45,436 nucleotides of DNA, taken from a virus. The notes beneath the pieces are model-generated. The model searched no databases. It was not told the origin of the DNA and saw nothing but the letters and a program-made list of their open reading frames with translations. The position numbers and the translations under genes are program-made. Positions 13,542-23,783 of this stretch are shown piece after piece. The stretch covers positions 1 through 45,436 of the IMG/VR virus record IMGVR_UViG_3300023281_000916. One strand, written 5' to 3'. The first letter of the stretch is position 1. Every line of letters begins with the position of its first letter.

Positions 13542-14737
13542 TGTCATTCATCAAACACTATGCAGAATTCGTTAAAGAAAACGAAGCTCACCCTACGTAC
13601 CACCTCTTTAGTGGACTGGTCGCGCTATCATCAATCGTATCACGTCGTGTCTGGATCGAGCAGGGTTACTTCGACGTCTTTCCTAACCTCTACGTTACGC
13701 TGGTTGGCCCTCCGGGTAACCGCAAGACTACCGCAATGTCTGTTTGCAAGAAGCTACTCCGTGAACTCGGTGCAGACCTTGTCCCTATGTCGGCCGAATG
13801 TCAAACAAAGGAAAGCGTTGTTAAACAAATGGCAGAGAACGAACGATCATTTACCACGGATGTCTCCGCAGAGCCAACGCTGTACACTCCTCTTACCGTA
13901 TGCGTTACTGAGCTTAGCCATTTTCTTGGTGCTAACTCAGCTCATATGGTAGACTTCTTAACCAACGTCTATGATGAACCTGTATATGAAAACCGCACGA
14001 AGAACAAAGGGACGGAGGTTATTATCGGTCCTTATCTTACTCTCTTGGGTTGCACTACACCTGCTTGGATCACTGCTCGTATGCGGGACGATGTTATTAC
14101 TGGAGGCTTCTCTCGTCGCTGCCTCTTCGTATATGAAACTGGTAAAGGAAAGCGTGTTGCCCGTCCAGAAATTACTAAAGAGATGTACGCGTCGTGGAAA
14201 GAATTAGTTAAAATATCACACAAACTTCTGGCCGTTAAAGGTAAGTTCAAATGGACTCCAGACGCCCTAGCATTCTACGATCACTGGTACGAAACACTAG
14301 ACATACCCTCCAACGACCTGACTGCATCGTTCTATGAATCCAAACATATTCAACTATTAAAAATCAGTATGCTAATTGCAGTTAGCGAAACTGGTGTACT
14401 CGTTCTCGACACACCACACCTCAAGATGGGTTTGGAGATGTTGCAACTCGTCGAAGACAATCTCGAAAAGGTCTTCCAAGGTATAGGTCGTAATGAACTA
14501 AACGCCCTAGCTTCTAAAGCCGTGGAGATTCTTGACCGAGCACCCAACAACATGCTCCCCGAAAAGTTTATGAAGAAGGAGTTATTCCCACACGGTAACA
14601 TGGCAGAGATACTCCAAGTCATGTTGCATCTCGAACAAACAGACAAAATCAAGAAGGTACAAATTGGTGGCGAAGACGGTGACCCTACTGCTACCAAACG
14701 TTCCTTCTATAAACTAATAGGAAAGGACGGTAAATGA
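13541..14737 (+). CDS. DUF3987-type helicase/primase ATPase
   Basis: A 398-residue P-loop ATPase. Walker A is GPPGNRKTT (56-64). Walker B-like PLTVCVTELSHFL lies near residues 117-129. VYDEPVYENRTKNKG follows, and an arginine-finger-like GGFSRRCLFVYE lies near 188-199. The N-terminal FSGLVALSSIVSRRVWI region and overall order match phage DUF3987 (YfjI-like) proteins, which are placed among replicative helicase/primase-associated ATPases. No DnaB- or T7 gp4-type helicase is present elsewhere, so this is the best candidate for the replication helicase. The C-terminal 100 residues resemble a winged-helix DNA-binding tail. Confidence 0.75.
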   Translation: MSFIKHYAEFVKENEAHPTYHLFSGLVALSSIVSRRVWIEQGYFDVFPNLYVTLVGPPGNRKTTAMSVCKKLLRELGADLVPMSAECQTKESVVKQMAENERSFTTDVSAEPTLYTPLTVCVTELSHFLGANSAHMVDFLTNVYDEPVYENRTKNKGTEVIIGPYLTLLGCTTPAWITARMRDDVITGGFSRRCLFVYETGKGKRVARPEITKEMYASWKELVKISHKLLAVKGKFKWTPDALAFYDHWYETLDIPSNDLTASFYESKHIQLLKISMLIAVSETGVLVLDTPHLKMGLEMLQLVEDNLEKVFQGIGRNELNALASKAVEILDRAPNNMLPEKFMKKELFPHGNMAEILQVMLHLEQTDKIKKVQIGGEDGDPTATKRSFYKLIGKDGK

Positions 14738-15054
14738 TACGAGAAAATGATATACAATTCGACAATGATTATGAACACGACGATTACATTATAATCAAAG
14801 CGTTATATAAACAACGTACTGAGGCTCGCGTTTCTAAACGCATTGGTAGACAGGCCGAGTACGACCCAGTTAGAGAGGCCCACTATAGAATGAAACTTCA
14901 GCTCGTCGATTCCTTATACAAGGAGGTCATTATCGGACATCATGAGCTTAAGCGTCAGTTATTATATTTGATCCACCCAAGACATATGAATCACGAAGTC
15001 ATGGGACTACTCAACCGCTTTGCACCAACAGACAGAGAAAGGTTCCTTGTATGA
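14734..15054 (+). CDS. Hypothetical protein between helicase and ligase
   Basis: A 106-residue protein with an acidic N-terminus (DNDYEHDDYIIIKALY) and a basic helical remainder (RMKLQLVDSLYKEVIIGHHELKRQLLYLIHPRH). The N-terminus could form a short acidic arm. No family is recognised. It overlaps the helicase-like gene before it and the ligase after it by ATGA, so it is made with replication proteins and may bridge them. Confidence 0.7.
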   Translation: MIRENDIQFDNDYEHDDYIIIKALYKQRTEARVSKRIGRQAEYDPVREAHYRMKLQLVDSLYKEVIIGHHELKRQLLYLIHPRHMNHEVMGLLNRFAPTDRERFLV

Positions 15055-15812
15055 AACAACCCTCTAAAGACTCAACCATCGCAGACGCAATAGCTAAAGG
15101 CTATGACATCTGTCAACTCAAATACGACGGGTGGTGGTGCCGTACCGACTTCACACCCCGAACCCAACACACCGAAATAGACTACCTATCCTGCAATGGT
15201 CGTAACCTACGTCAAGACATCTGCCGACCTTTGAACCAACAAATCCCCTCCGTGATCGGCGAGTTCATGTACGGACGTGAGTGGGCGAAACACCCTGACC
15301 GTGAAGGTAACATATACGTACACGACGTTTACGGCTTTGAAGCCTACACCTACATCGAACGCTACAGACTCCTCCAACAATTGGCAGGCACCTTGCCTCC
15401 GAACTTTGTGATTGTGCAATCCTATCCTGTTACTGACGCCCAAGCTATCTGGAACACCGCAATAGTTAAACACGGTTTCGAAGGTCTGGTGTTTAAAAAA
15501 TGGTCTGACCCTCAGTCGGAACCGATATTAAAAGTCAAGGCAGTTGAGACCGAAGATATGTACATAGTCGCTTGCCATCGTGGTGACGGGAAGTATGCAG
15601 ACACACTCGGGGCACTGGGTCTTTCGAAAGAACCTACCGGAGCCGAGGTAACCCGTTGCTCTGGAATGACCGACAGTTTGCGTGACGAAATCTGGAACGA
15701 CCAAACTTCTTTTATCGGACGGTGTGTTGAAATAAAAGGTAGTCAACGGTCGGATCAGGGTATCTTACAACACCCGAGGTTTATATCGTTCAGAGAGGAC
15801 AAGGACACCTAA
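15051..15812 (+). CDS. Minimal ATP-dependent DNA ligase
   Basis: A 253-residue ligase of the nucleotidyltransferase superfamily. The adenylated lysine is Lys24 in LKYDGW (23-28, KxDG motif). Motif III is IGEFMYG (69-75), motif IV EGLVFK (144-149) and motif V LKVKAVE (160-166). The C-terminal 80 residues should form an OB fold. The size is that of minimal phage ligases with no extra DNA-binding domain. It seals nicks during replication and repair. It is the last gene of the early arm; its stop is one base from the stop of the giant late gene, and no terminator separates the converging operons. Confidence 0.92.
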   Translation: MKQPSKDSTIADAIAKGYDICQLKYDGWWCRTDFTPRTQHTEIDYLSCNGRNLRQDICRPLNQQIPSVIGEFMYGREWAKHPDREGNIYVHDVYGFEAYTYIERYRLLQQLAGTLPPNFVIVQSYPVTDAQAIWNTAIVKHGFEGLVFKKWSDPQSEPILKVKAVETEDMYIVACHRGDGKYADTLGALGLSKEPTGAEVTRCSGMTDSLRDEIWNDQTSFIGRCVEIKGSQRSDQGILQHPRFISFREDKDT

Positions 15813-15813
15813 C

Positions 15814-18800
15814 TTACAGTGATAGTCTGGTGCTACCCCCCAACATCTGCTGTGCCATACGCCTCGCTTGTGCCCTCGGCATGTTCGGATTTTGACTTCG
15901 TATCTGATCCACTAACGAATCTATCATAAATGTCTGAGGACTCGGAAGAGAGAATTGTCCAGTCAACTGAGTCGTCACCTGATCCTTCAACTGTCTCCTG
16001 TCTGTCTCTGTACCAAACGGAACATTAGGAGTTGATGCCGCAATCTGTTCAGCTCTCGGCTCAGCAGCACGGCTCACATTACCTAACGGGTCTTGTGGAA
16101 TTACTTGCTGCACCGCAATGTTTGCCACAGAGTCAGCAACTGAATCCCTATCTTCCGTTGGGTTCTTCGCGAGATACTCACTCAACAAAGCCTGAGCTAC
16201 CGGAACATTTCCAGCGTTGAAATTCGTCGCAACCTCGGCAAGAGCCTGCCTACGTTCTTCGCCAACCAACTCTTCAACTCGTCGCATAGCCTGTTGCTGT
16301 TCCCTGACTTCAGTCAATCGCTTCGGTCTGAACCCTGCGACATGAGCAATCTGTTCCGTCATGCTAGGCTTAAACAACAGCTCACCTTTATTATCCCGCA
16401 TCGCACCACCGTCAGCAATTTGCTGTAGCGCACCCCGCATCCACTGAGGTGCAGCCGCTTCAGCACCTCCGAGTAGGTCACCTTGCACAGCTTTCTGCAC
16501 ACCTTCATAAATATTCTCAGCGGTACCCAAGGTCGCACCTGCTATACCCTTGATGTTCCAACCATCGTATGGGTTCGTACCCAACACTCCGCCACCAAGA
16601 CCCAGTCTCGAATCGAAACTAATCCCAGGAATCTGGTGATCCGTTGCCCTACTTGCAGCACCACTGAAGGCCGTGGGCACACCAGACATAGCCAAGTCAC
16701 TCAAGAAGAACCCAAGCTCTTCGTCGTCACCAGCCAAGTCTTGTATACCTTCCTTAGCTACTTGTTCCAGCTCAATCCCGAACATGTTTTCAATAATTCG
16801 CAAAGCCGCACCAGCAAAAGGCATTCCCATACTACCGGCTAAGCCCATCTGTACCATCATCTGCGTAGCAAAAGCTTTACGTGCTGCTGATTTGTCTGGC
16901 AGACTTAACCTATCACTACTGTCAATAGCTTCTTTAGCAAACCGACCCATCTGACCCAGCGTAGCAAACGTGAAATTCTGTAGAGTAAAGATCACACCCA
17001 GCGCACCCTGCACACCCGGCCCAGCTTTGTCAAAGAAGAATGGTCTGTTTGCCCTACCACCTGAGAAGCTGGTTGTTGCCACACCTTGTTTAGCAAACGA
17101 ATACAGTGCCTCGCCTTTTAACCCGCGTGACTTACCCAGTTCCCAATTAGTCATAAAGCCTAGCTTTGCACCAGTACCACTAGCCATTGAGTATATCTTC
17201 TTAGCCGTGTGCATGTACCAATGCGCCGAGTTCTTTGTTAGTGATATCGGATCAAGCCCGGGTTTACCCTTTGACATCCGACTCTGCAACAAAGAGTCAA
17301 TCTGCTTAGGATTAACTAACTCATCTAAAGTACCAGACGTCAATAACCCTTCATCCATCGCACGATTAAAATGTCTTGTCAACTCTTCATCTTTAAAGTC
17401 TAACTGCTTACCTTTCTTTCTACTACCATAAGCCTCGCCCAACGCTGTCGCACCTCTTTTCATCATACCCATTGATTGTCCAATACTCCCAGTCTGCCTA
17501 ATCAAATGTGGCAACAACGTAAGCACTGGCTGTGTCGTTTCAATCAACGCGGAGGATATATTAAATCCTAACCAGTAAGCAAAGATACCATTCTTAAACG
17601 CACTATACTCCTTGCTCTGTTGCTGTGTCATATTCTGTGCATACCCAGCCGCAAGATTTTGTATATCTTTATGCTGTGCTAACTTTGCATCACTGACCAA
17701 CAACTGGTTCATCTTCTTAGCACGACTCAACGTAACTGAATGAGCTACATTAACAACTTGATTTAAGCTCGCTTGCCACATGTCTACGTAATTTCGACCC
17801 GCTTTAAACTTCCGTTGTTTCTCGAACGACCTCTGCGTCCTCTTAGCAAACTCTTCAGCAACCTTCACCCCAGGTGAATATTTAAACTCGCTGAACTTAG
17901 CAAAGTCCTCAGCGTCTAACTGCGACTTCAGTTCTTTCCTAGCCGAATCGAACACCGCGTTTTCCATCTCAATAAACATATTCAACACACGTTCATCCAT
18001 GTAATGATTGTTATTGTCTACAACAGATACTCTTGACTTGTCAACAATCTCAATGTCCTTACGCTCCAGACCCTCAGTCTCCATGACTCGTTGCAATTGA
18101 TGACCTAAGTCCTTCTTATCAATAGCCGAATGCGTTGCTGTTTCCATAACCGGCATACCATCTTTTGTAACTGGTTGTCCGTCACTATCCAACTTACGCA
18201 CCTGCCATTTAATCAAGAACTGTCCATGCCTCTGTTCAGGTAAATAATACGGACGTGCTTTATAAAACTCAACCATCTTAATCTGTGAGATACTTAACCT
18301 CGCCGCTGTTCTTAACGCAGCATTGAGGTCTAAGTTACCCAACTCCGGTCTCGCTGCAAGTATATCCGCTTTCAACTGACCAGCAATAGCATCAACCTCT
18401 GGGTCAGTTAAAGCTGTTTGTTTAATCTTCACAATAGGCTGACCTGTCTTCTCATCAATTTCTTGTGTAGTTCTCATAGCCCTGACCAACCCTTCAGCCC
18501 TAGCAAACACCAAGTCACCCATCTCTATAAACTGACTCGTCTCCTCGCCCCGATTCCTCACCTGTAACATCTTCGACACTCCCAGCGCATGGTTACCTGC
18601 GGAATGGTTAATCAACACATCCCTAGTAATCCTAGCACTCGCTAAGCTCGCATCTAACAATGCCATCACTTGCTCCTTCTTGGTGTCATCCAACTTTTGG
18701 AACGAACTAATCTTATCAAGGGAACCTTGTACCTCTGAAGGGTGTTGTTTCGCACCAAGTTCTTTCTGCATGACTCGGGCTACGTCACCGAACGCATCTT

Positions 18801-21800
18801 TAGCGTTAGCATCGTTGGACACCAACACCATTGCATCGGCTATGATTCTTTGTCCGGGCTTTAGTCTCTCCCGTCCGACTTCAGTAACCAATACCATGTT
18901 ACCTTTTTTGTCTCTCGTCATAAATGGCCCCATCTGTTGTCTGATATACTTACCAGATACAGATTCGATGTCTAGGCTGATACCAAAGATACGTCGCAAG
19001 ACTGGAAGCTCGTCACCAAACTCGTCAGCTAGCTGGGACATATTTCCAAACCACTGTCTGATCTTACCAATCCGGTGTTCCTTGCCGAGACCTAGTCCTT
19101 TCGTGTCAGCCGTTGGGTCTATCCAATGGGCTACCTTGTCAGAGAATAGTTTTAGATGTCTTAACTGATCGCCTTCAAGATCACTTGGTTTAATAGGCAT
19201 ACCCTTACGCTGTTCGAATAGGTGTGGGTTGGTATAGGTTGCCATCTGCACCATGTCTTTGCGAGCCTTCAACGCCTCGGGACTGACCTCTGCTAGTGTC
19301 TGTAGGTCACCAAGGAACGATCTCAACTCAGCTCCAAACTTAGCCTTGCCCCGACCAGCGTGATATGTTTGAATAGCGTCAGCAGCATCCATCACATCTC
19401 TAAAGAACCCGCGTTCAAAGTTTTGTACGTCTTCAGGATGTATATGCTCGACGTATTGCCGAAGCTCCTTGCTGAACACTCTCCTCTGTGCCTTACTCCT
19501 GGTCGCTATGCCGACTGACATCAACGAGTTGACTTGGGCTAAGAACTCTTCTGGTGTGTCTCGCGCAACTGAATTAATAATACTCTTCATGGTTGGATCC
19601 ATTTGTGTTCCTTTGAATAGAAACTTCTTGGGAACAACTACTCGCGTCAACGTATCCAACACTTCAATCTTCTCAGCTTCCGTCATCTGCTCGACCCATT
19701 GCTCAGCTTTACGTAGTGATTCGGCTCTCATTCTGTCTGGGCCGGTTAACTTGTCAGCGTCCTTGAGAGCGAAGAAGGCAGCGTGACTCATCTCATGGCC
19801 GAGTATCATCATCTTCATAAACCTGTCCATTGCGGGACGATCTGAAATCTGTTTAGCAATCATAGCGACCAATGGCCCACGGTACTTGGAGCCTGGGTTA
19901 TTAGACCCTGGAGAGAAGAGACCCAAATGTCCAAGGACTTCGTTCGTCACCTTGTCTTTGTATATGTTAGCATCCAACTCACCGATACGAAGATCATCTA
20001 GCTTGTTGTACATACCGATGATGTTCATTGCACCACGCTTGTAGTTCTCTTTAACCGCTGGTTCCAAACCTAGTGTATCAAAATATTTGTCTAAGAAAGC
20101 GTTGACATCGTCGACTGACTTAGCCTTCAAGTCTGTACCGGATATCTCTCTGTTAATACCAGCAAGCTCTCTAGGTGTCAGACCCCTGTCTCCTGCTTCG
20201 TTTAGTATCCTCACAATCCTATCCAACGGTTCGCCTTTGAGGTTACTCAGATTCTTGTCACTACCATTTAAGATAGCTTCTAAGTCTTTCAGCGCAACCT
20301 TCATCTTTGCACCGTGTGCCTTTTGGAAACCAGATAAGTTACCATCCGGGTCACCTATAGCTTGAAGAAAAATACGTTTGCCCTCATCGGTCAGCTCGAT
20401 ACGACCTTTTACCACAATAGTATCTACGCTCAAAGCCCGTATCGTCGCAACCAGATTGGTCAACTTCTTTTCGAACACCTTACCCTTAGCCTTGGTTACA
20501 TTTCGTAACATGCTGGTTAACATACCAACGTCCTCCCCTAACTCTCTCAACAACGTCTTCCTATTGTCCCTAGTCTGAGGCTGACTATCATCAGGCTGTT
20601 GCTCAACTTTTGTTTTAACATCAGGGGCTGGTGCGTCAGGTATTTCACCGGTCACAGTTTGGCCAATTTCTGTACGCTGTTTGGTATCTTCTTTATCTTT
20701 ACGATCTAAATCTCTCTTGCGTATCATTTCGGCTAAGCGATTGGCGTCACGTTTTTGGCCTCTTTGCACACCTTGCATATAACGAATGATCTTGTTGTCT
20801 AAATGAATTTGATCAGAGTCCTCACGAACCTTCTTCATCGCATCAACTACAACGAGTTGCTCTTCTTGGTTAAGGTGCTGCATAGCCTGACCAACCGCTT
20901 CAATCCTCTCAGCTTCGTTCAATCGTACCTTACCCTCACTTGCTTCAAGCTTCGCCGTAGTTCGACTGTAAACATTCTTGATCTGTTGTACCAACCGAGC
21001 CGTAGCTACATCTGCGTCAGCATATCTATCTGCATAAAACTCGAACCTTGTTTCCAAATCCCTTGCTGTAATCCTATCGGGATCAATACCATTTAGGCCC
21101 AGTGCGTCAACAATTTCTGGACTGGTTTCACGTAGGTCTTTTAACGCACCGTTGACAACCGTATTCAACTTAACAAACTTAGCTGATCCTTCTACCTTAG
21201 AGGTTTGTACAGCTTCGGAGGTTGGTCTTACGGGAGTGGTTACTACCTCGGGGTCTGTTTTAATTTCAGGCGCGGGTGTCTTGACCTCTGGTTCTGGAGT
21301 AATAACCCCTTCACCCTCAACCGGAGGCTGTTGTAACCTAGCTGTTTCCTCAGCACGTTTTGTAGCCAACCTACTAGTATCCGGCTCTGGTGGTAACAAC
21401 GCAAGCGGATCACCTTCAGTCCTCAACTCCGGTGGTAACTGACTAACAACCTCAACGTCAGCATCTTTAACCTCAACCGGGCCTGTCAATAAATCAAATT
21501 GTTTCCCTCTCGCAGTAGCAGCTTCGTCAGCGGCGGGCAACGCTAGACCCTCTCTAGTCTCCTGTGGCTTTTCGTTAGCCTTGGCTTCAGCCGCTTGTGC
21601 AGCTTCGAACTCTCTCAACCTACCAACCTGAATCCTCTCAGTATCTGAGAATGTAACTTGTCCAGTATCTGGATCACGCTCACCCTTAAAGAAGTTTCTA
21701 AGTTTCCTTGCTTCTTTCGGATTCAAGAAACGTCCTGTAGCAGCAACATTACCAACCGCATTAGCAAACAATAGTTCCTTACTAAATGGATCACCACCCT

Positions 21801-22515
21801 GAGACACTTGTTCTACAATATCCAGACCAAACAAAGCAGTTTCTTCACCCAGCTGTTCGCCTGCTTTCTGCAACGCTCTCGTACCCAACGCATCGGTAAA
21901 CCCCATCCTCACTGCTTTACCGCCCTTACCGATTAGTTTACCAGCCTCTTTATCTAATACACCACCCAACCGATTGCTCAAGAAGTTAGCCGCTCCTCTC
22001 CTGCCTAACCCAGCAACCGGGCCTGTGAGTCCAGTAGCAAGACCACTAACAGCTGCGGCAAATGGATCATCAGTGCGGGTGAAAGTATCTGCTGCGGCCG
22101 AACCAGTACCTGTGGCCAACAGTCCCAGACCTGCTACCGTTGGCAACACACCACCACTACCAACAGTCAAGCCAAGTCCTACACCAGCAGCACCGACCTC
22201 AGCAAAGCCCCTAGGTAGACCCTTACCGATATCTCGTGCGGCCTGTCGATCCAAACCAAAGGTTGCCCCGAAAGGCTCGACCAGATCGGCCGCAAACTCA
22301 TCAACCCCTGTGGCTTCAAATGCTTTATCGACTTGAACGCTAGCCCGCTTAAACACACTATCATTGAAGCCCATCGTGAAGTCACGAGTAGGATCAGTTG
22401 CTTGAAGTTTACGGGAGAAATCCCCGATACTCTGTTCGGCAATTCCTGGGAAATACCTAGCAAGGTCTTCTTTCTCGTCAGAGATTTCCCTAAATGATAG
22501 TTGTTTAAAAGCCAT
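15814..22515 (-). CDS. Giant internal virion (ejected) protein with HEXXH metalloprotease motif
   Basis: A 2,233-residue protein, the last gene of the late operon. Residues about 96-140 are a Gly/Ala-rich hydrophobic segment. Residues about 280-650 are polar and Pro/Glu-rich. A zincin-type motif GHEMSHAAF places His907-Glu908 and His911 as metal and catalytic residues. The C-terminal 600 residues have hydrophobic patches (near 1642, 1840 and 1890) and a Gln/Arg-rich helical end. Such giant multidomain proteins (polyvalent/PLxRFG-like) in podoviruses are ejected with the DNA to breach the cell envelope or act on host targets. I saw no RNA-polymerase motifs, so a virion RNA polymerase is unlikely. 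Confidence 0.8.
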   Translation of the reverse strand: MAFKQLSFREISDEKEDLARYFPGIAEQSIGDFSRKLQATDPTRDFTMGFNDSVFKRASVQVDKAFEATGVDEFAADLVEPFGATFGLDRQAARDIGKGLPRGFAEVGAAGVGLGLTVGSGGVLPTVAGLGLLATGTGSAAADTFTRTDDPFAAAVSGLATGLTGPVAGLGRRGAANFLSNRLGGVLDKEAGKLIGKGGKAVRMGFTDALGTRALQKAGEQLGEETALFGLDIVEQVSQGGDPFSKELLFANAVGNVAATGRFLNPKEARKLRNFFKGERDPDTGQVTFSDTERIQVGRLREFEAAQAAEAKANEKPQETREGLALPAADEAATARGKQFDLLTGPVEVKDADVEVVSQLPPELRTEGDPLALLPPEPDTSRLATKRAEETARLQQPPVEGEGVITPEPEVKTPAPEIKTDPEVVTTPVRPTSEAVQTSKVEGSAKFVKLNTVVNGALKDLRETSPEIVDALGLNGIDPDRITARDLETRFEFYADRYADADVATARLVQQIKNVYSRTTAKLEASEGKVRLNEAERIEAVGQAMQHLNQEEQLVVVDAMKKVREDSDQIHLDNKIIRYMQGVQRGQKRDANRLAEMIRKRDLDRKDKEDTKQRTEIGQTVTGEIPDAPAPDVKTKVEQQPDDSQPQTRDNRKTLLRELGEDVGMLTSMLRNVTKAKGKVFEKKLTNLVATIRALSVDTIVVKGRIELTDEGKRIFLQAIGDPDGNLSGFQKAHGAKMKVALKDLEAILNGSDKNLSNLKGEPLDRIVRILNEAGDRGLTPRELAGINREISGTDLKAKSVDDVNAFLDKYFDTLGLEPAVKENYKRGAMNIIGMYNKLDDLRIGELDANIYKDKVTNEVLGHLGLFSPGSNNPGSKYRGPLVAMIAKQISDRPAMDRFMKMMILGHEMSHAAFFALKDADKLTGPDRMRAESLRKAEQWVEQMTEAEKIEVLDTLTRVVVPKKFLFKGTQMDPTMKSIINSVARDTPEEFLAQVNSLMSVGIATRSKAQRRVFSKELRQYVEHIHPEDVQNFERGFFRDVMDAADAIQTYHAGRGKAKFGAELRSFLGDLQTLAEVSPEALKARKDMVQMATYTNPHLFEQRKGMPIKPSDLEGDQLRHLKLFSDKVAHWIDPTADTKGLGLGKEHRIGKIRQWFGNMSQLADEFGDELPVLRRIFGISLDIESVSGKYIRQQMGPFMTRDKKGNMVLVTEVGRERLKPGQRIIADAMVLVSNDANAKDAFGDVARVMQKELGAKQHPSEVQGSLDKISSFQKLDDTKKEQVMALLDASLASARITRDVLINHSAGNHALGVSKMLQVRNRGEETSQFIEMGDLVFARAEGLVRAMRTTQEIDEKTGQPIVKIKQTALTDPEVDAIAGQLKADILAARPELGNLDLNAALRTAARLSISQIKMVEFYKARPYYLPEQRHGQFLIKWQVRKLDSDGQPVTKDGMPVMETATHSAIDKKDLGHQLQRVMETEGLERKDIEIVDKSRVSVVDNNNHYMDERVLNMFIEMENAVFDSARKELKSQLDAEDFAKFSEFKYSPGVKVAEEFAKRTQRSFEKQRKFKAGRNYVDMWQASLNQVVNVAHSVTLSRAKKMNQLLVSDAKLAQHKDIQNLAAGYAQNMTQQQSKEYSAFKNGIFAYWLGFNISSALIETTQPVLTLLPHLIRQTGSIGQSMGMMKRGATALGEAYGSRKKGKQLDFKDEELTRHFNRAMDEGLLTSGTLDELVNPKQIDSLLQSRMSKGKPGLDPISLTKNSAHWYMHTAKKIYSMASGTGAKLGFMTNWELGKSRGLKGEALYSFAKQGVATTSFSGGRANRPFFFDKAGPGVQGALGVIFTLQNFTFATLGQMGRFAKEAIDSSDRLSLPDKSAARKAFATQMMVQMGLAGSMGMPFAGAALRIIENMFGIELEQVAKEGIQDLAGDDEELGFFLSDLAMSGVPTAFSGAASRATDHQIPGISFDSRLGLGGGVLGTNPYDGWNIKGIAGATLGTAENIYEGVQKAVQGDLLGGAEAAAPQWMRGALQQIADGGAMRDNKGELLFKPSMTEQIAHVAGFRPKRLTEVREQQQAMRRVEELVGEERRQALAEVATNFNAGNVPVAQALLSEYLAKNPTEDRDSVADSVANIAVQQVIPQDPLGNVSRAAEPRAEQIAASTPNVPFGTETDRRQLKDQVTTQLTGQFSLPSPQTFMIDSLVDQIRSQNPNMPRAQARRMAQQMLGGSTRLSL

Positions 22516-22516
22516 G

Positions 22517-23782
22517 TTATTGTAACCCGAGTTGTTTTAGTCGTGCGATTTCATTAGCGTCAATTGTTAGACCGCCCGAACCGCCGGAAGGTTGAAATTG
22601 TTCAAGCTCTTCTATGTTCCCAAACCGCTCTTGAACTTGTATAATAACCTGCTGTTGTTGTTCGGGAGTTAATCTATCAAACTGTGACGGATCATTAGCC
22701 AACAAGTCTAAGAACTCAATCTCCTGTCTGGACAGCGTAGCAATAGGGTCTTCTTGACCTCCCACTAAACTCCTACCGAATCGTGAAACACCCAAGGCAG
22801 CAGACTCAGCAATCTCACCGACATCCTCAGTAAACGCTCGGAACCTATCTCTGATACCTGGAGTCTGAAACCCACGTTCTTGAGCCGCTTGTTCGGGAGT
22901 AACCTCTGTAAACTGATTCAATAATTCTGTTTCAAATCCAAGGCTCCCTCGACTGCTTTGCTCATCAGATTGCCGACCAATTCGCATAGCTTTCAACTGA
23001 TCAACAAGGGCCAGATTGCCTGACGCTTGTGCCTTAGCTATCTCTTCGTCAAAAGCGGCGTCTCTAGCGGCGTCATTAGGTAAGTTTTTCAAACGAGCGT
23101 TGAATGTAGCCGGATCAAACGGTACGGCCTGAGCTGCTGCTTGCGGTGCACTACCGGGAAACAATGTATTAAACCCACTCGGGCCAGGGATATTCTCTGT
23201 CAAAAAAGCACCAGTAAGATTGCCTTGTGCGTCGCGTTCTGCGGCTGATCTAGTACCTCCCCGGCCTGCTTGTGACAAATCCTGAATTCTTTGTAACTGC
23301 TGATCCGAGAGACTTCCAGCATGTCTACGTATAATCTCAGGGTCACGCATGTTGATCCCCGGCTGTGGTCTTTCGCCTTCTGGCGGCTGTTCGGGTAACG
23401 ACATCTGTTGAAACACATTAGAGAACGCAAGCTTTTGCTGTTCGTTCAGCTCTTGTTCATTACTAAACTCAGCAGTATCTAAACCCAGCTGACCTTCATT
23501 GACACCAGCATTACGACCGGGTGCCCCAAACGTCCTGTCAACGAACTGCTCTTGTCGTTCAGTACCAATGCCTTGAAGCGCACCAGGATCCAGCCCCAAC
23601 CGTTCTCCTGCTCTCGGGACAACTTGCTCAGCGAACCTAGCATCCTGTTCGTCCCTTACTGGTCTGACCCCAAAGAAGTCTCCCAAGTCACGTTTAAAAT
23701 CCTTTAATGCACCCGGACGAAACCGAGTATCTATATTCAAACCAGAGATTCCTTTGAATCCGGCGTTTAAGTTTGCTGCCAT
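22517..23782 (-). CDS. Putative internal virion / DNA-ejection protein
   Basis: A 421-residue protein rich in Gln, Arg, Gly and Pro with no membrane segment. The middle contains long Gln/Arg helices (NDAARDAAFDEEIAKAQ...). The C-terminal part (LTPEQQQQVIIQVQERFGNIEELEQFQ) is strongly helical. This composition, and the position directly upstream of the giant protein with one base between, match P22- and T7-type ejection proteins that travel into the cell with DNA. No enzymatic motif was found. Confidence 0.6.
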   Translation of the reverse strand: MAANLNAGFKGISGLNIDTRFRPGALKDFKRDLGDFFGVRPVRDEQDARFAEQVVPRAGERLGLDPGALQGIGTERQEQFVDRTFGAPGRNAGVNEGQLGLDTAEFSNEQELNEQQKLAFSNVFQQMSLPEQPPEGERPQPGINMRDPEIIRRHAGSLSDQQLQRIQDLSQAGRGGTRSAAERDAQGNLTGAFLTENIPGPSGFNTLFPGSAPQAAAQAVPFDPATFNARLKNLPNDAARDAAFDEEIAKAQASGNLALVDQLKAMRIGRQSDEQSSRGSLGFETELLNQFTEVTPEQAAQERGFQTPGIRDRFRAFTEDVGEIAESAALGVSRFGRSLVGGQEDPIATLSRQEIEFLDLLANDPSQFDRLTPEQQQQVIIQVQERFGNIEELEQFQPSGGSGGLTIDANEIARLKQLGLQ

Positions 23783-23783
23783 A

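Noticed and set aside
18689-18701. Perfect dyad match inside the giant protein gene
   Set aside because: Same reasoning as at 13159; it is coding for QKLD and has no gene boundary near it.
15814-22515. N4-type virion RNA polymerase
   Set aside because: No T7/N4 RNA-polymerase motifs are visible. The size alone is not evidence.
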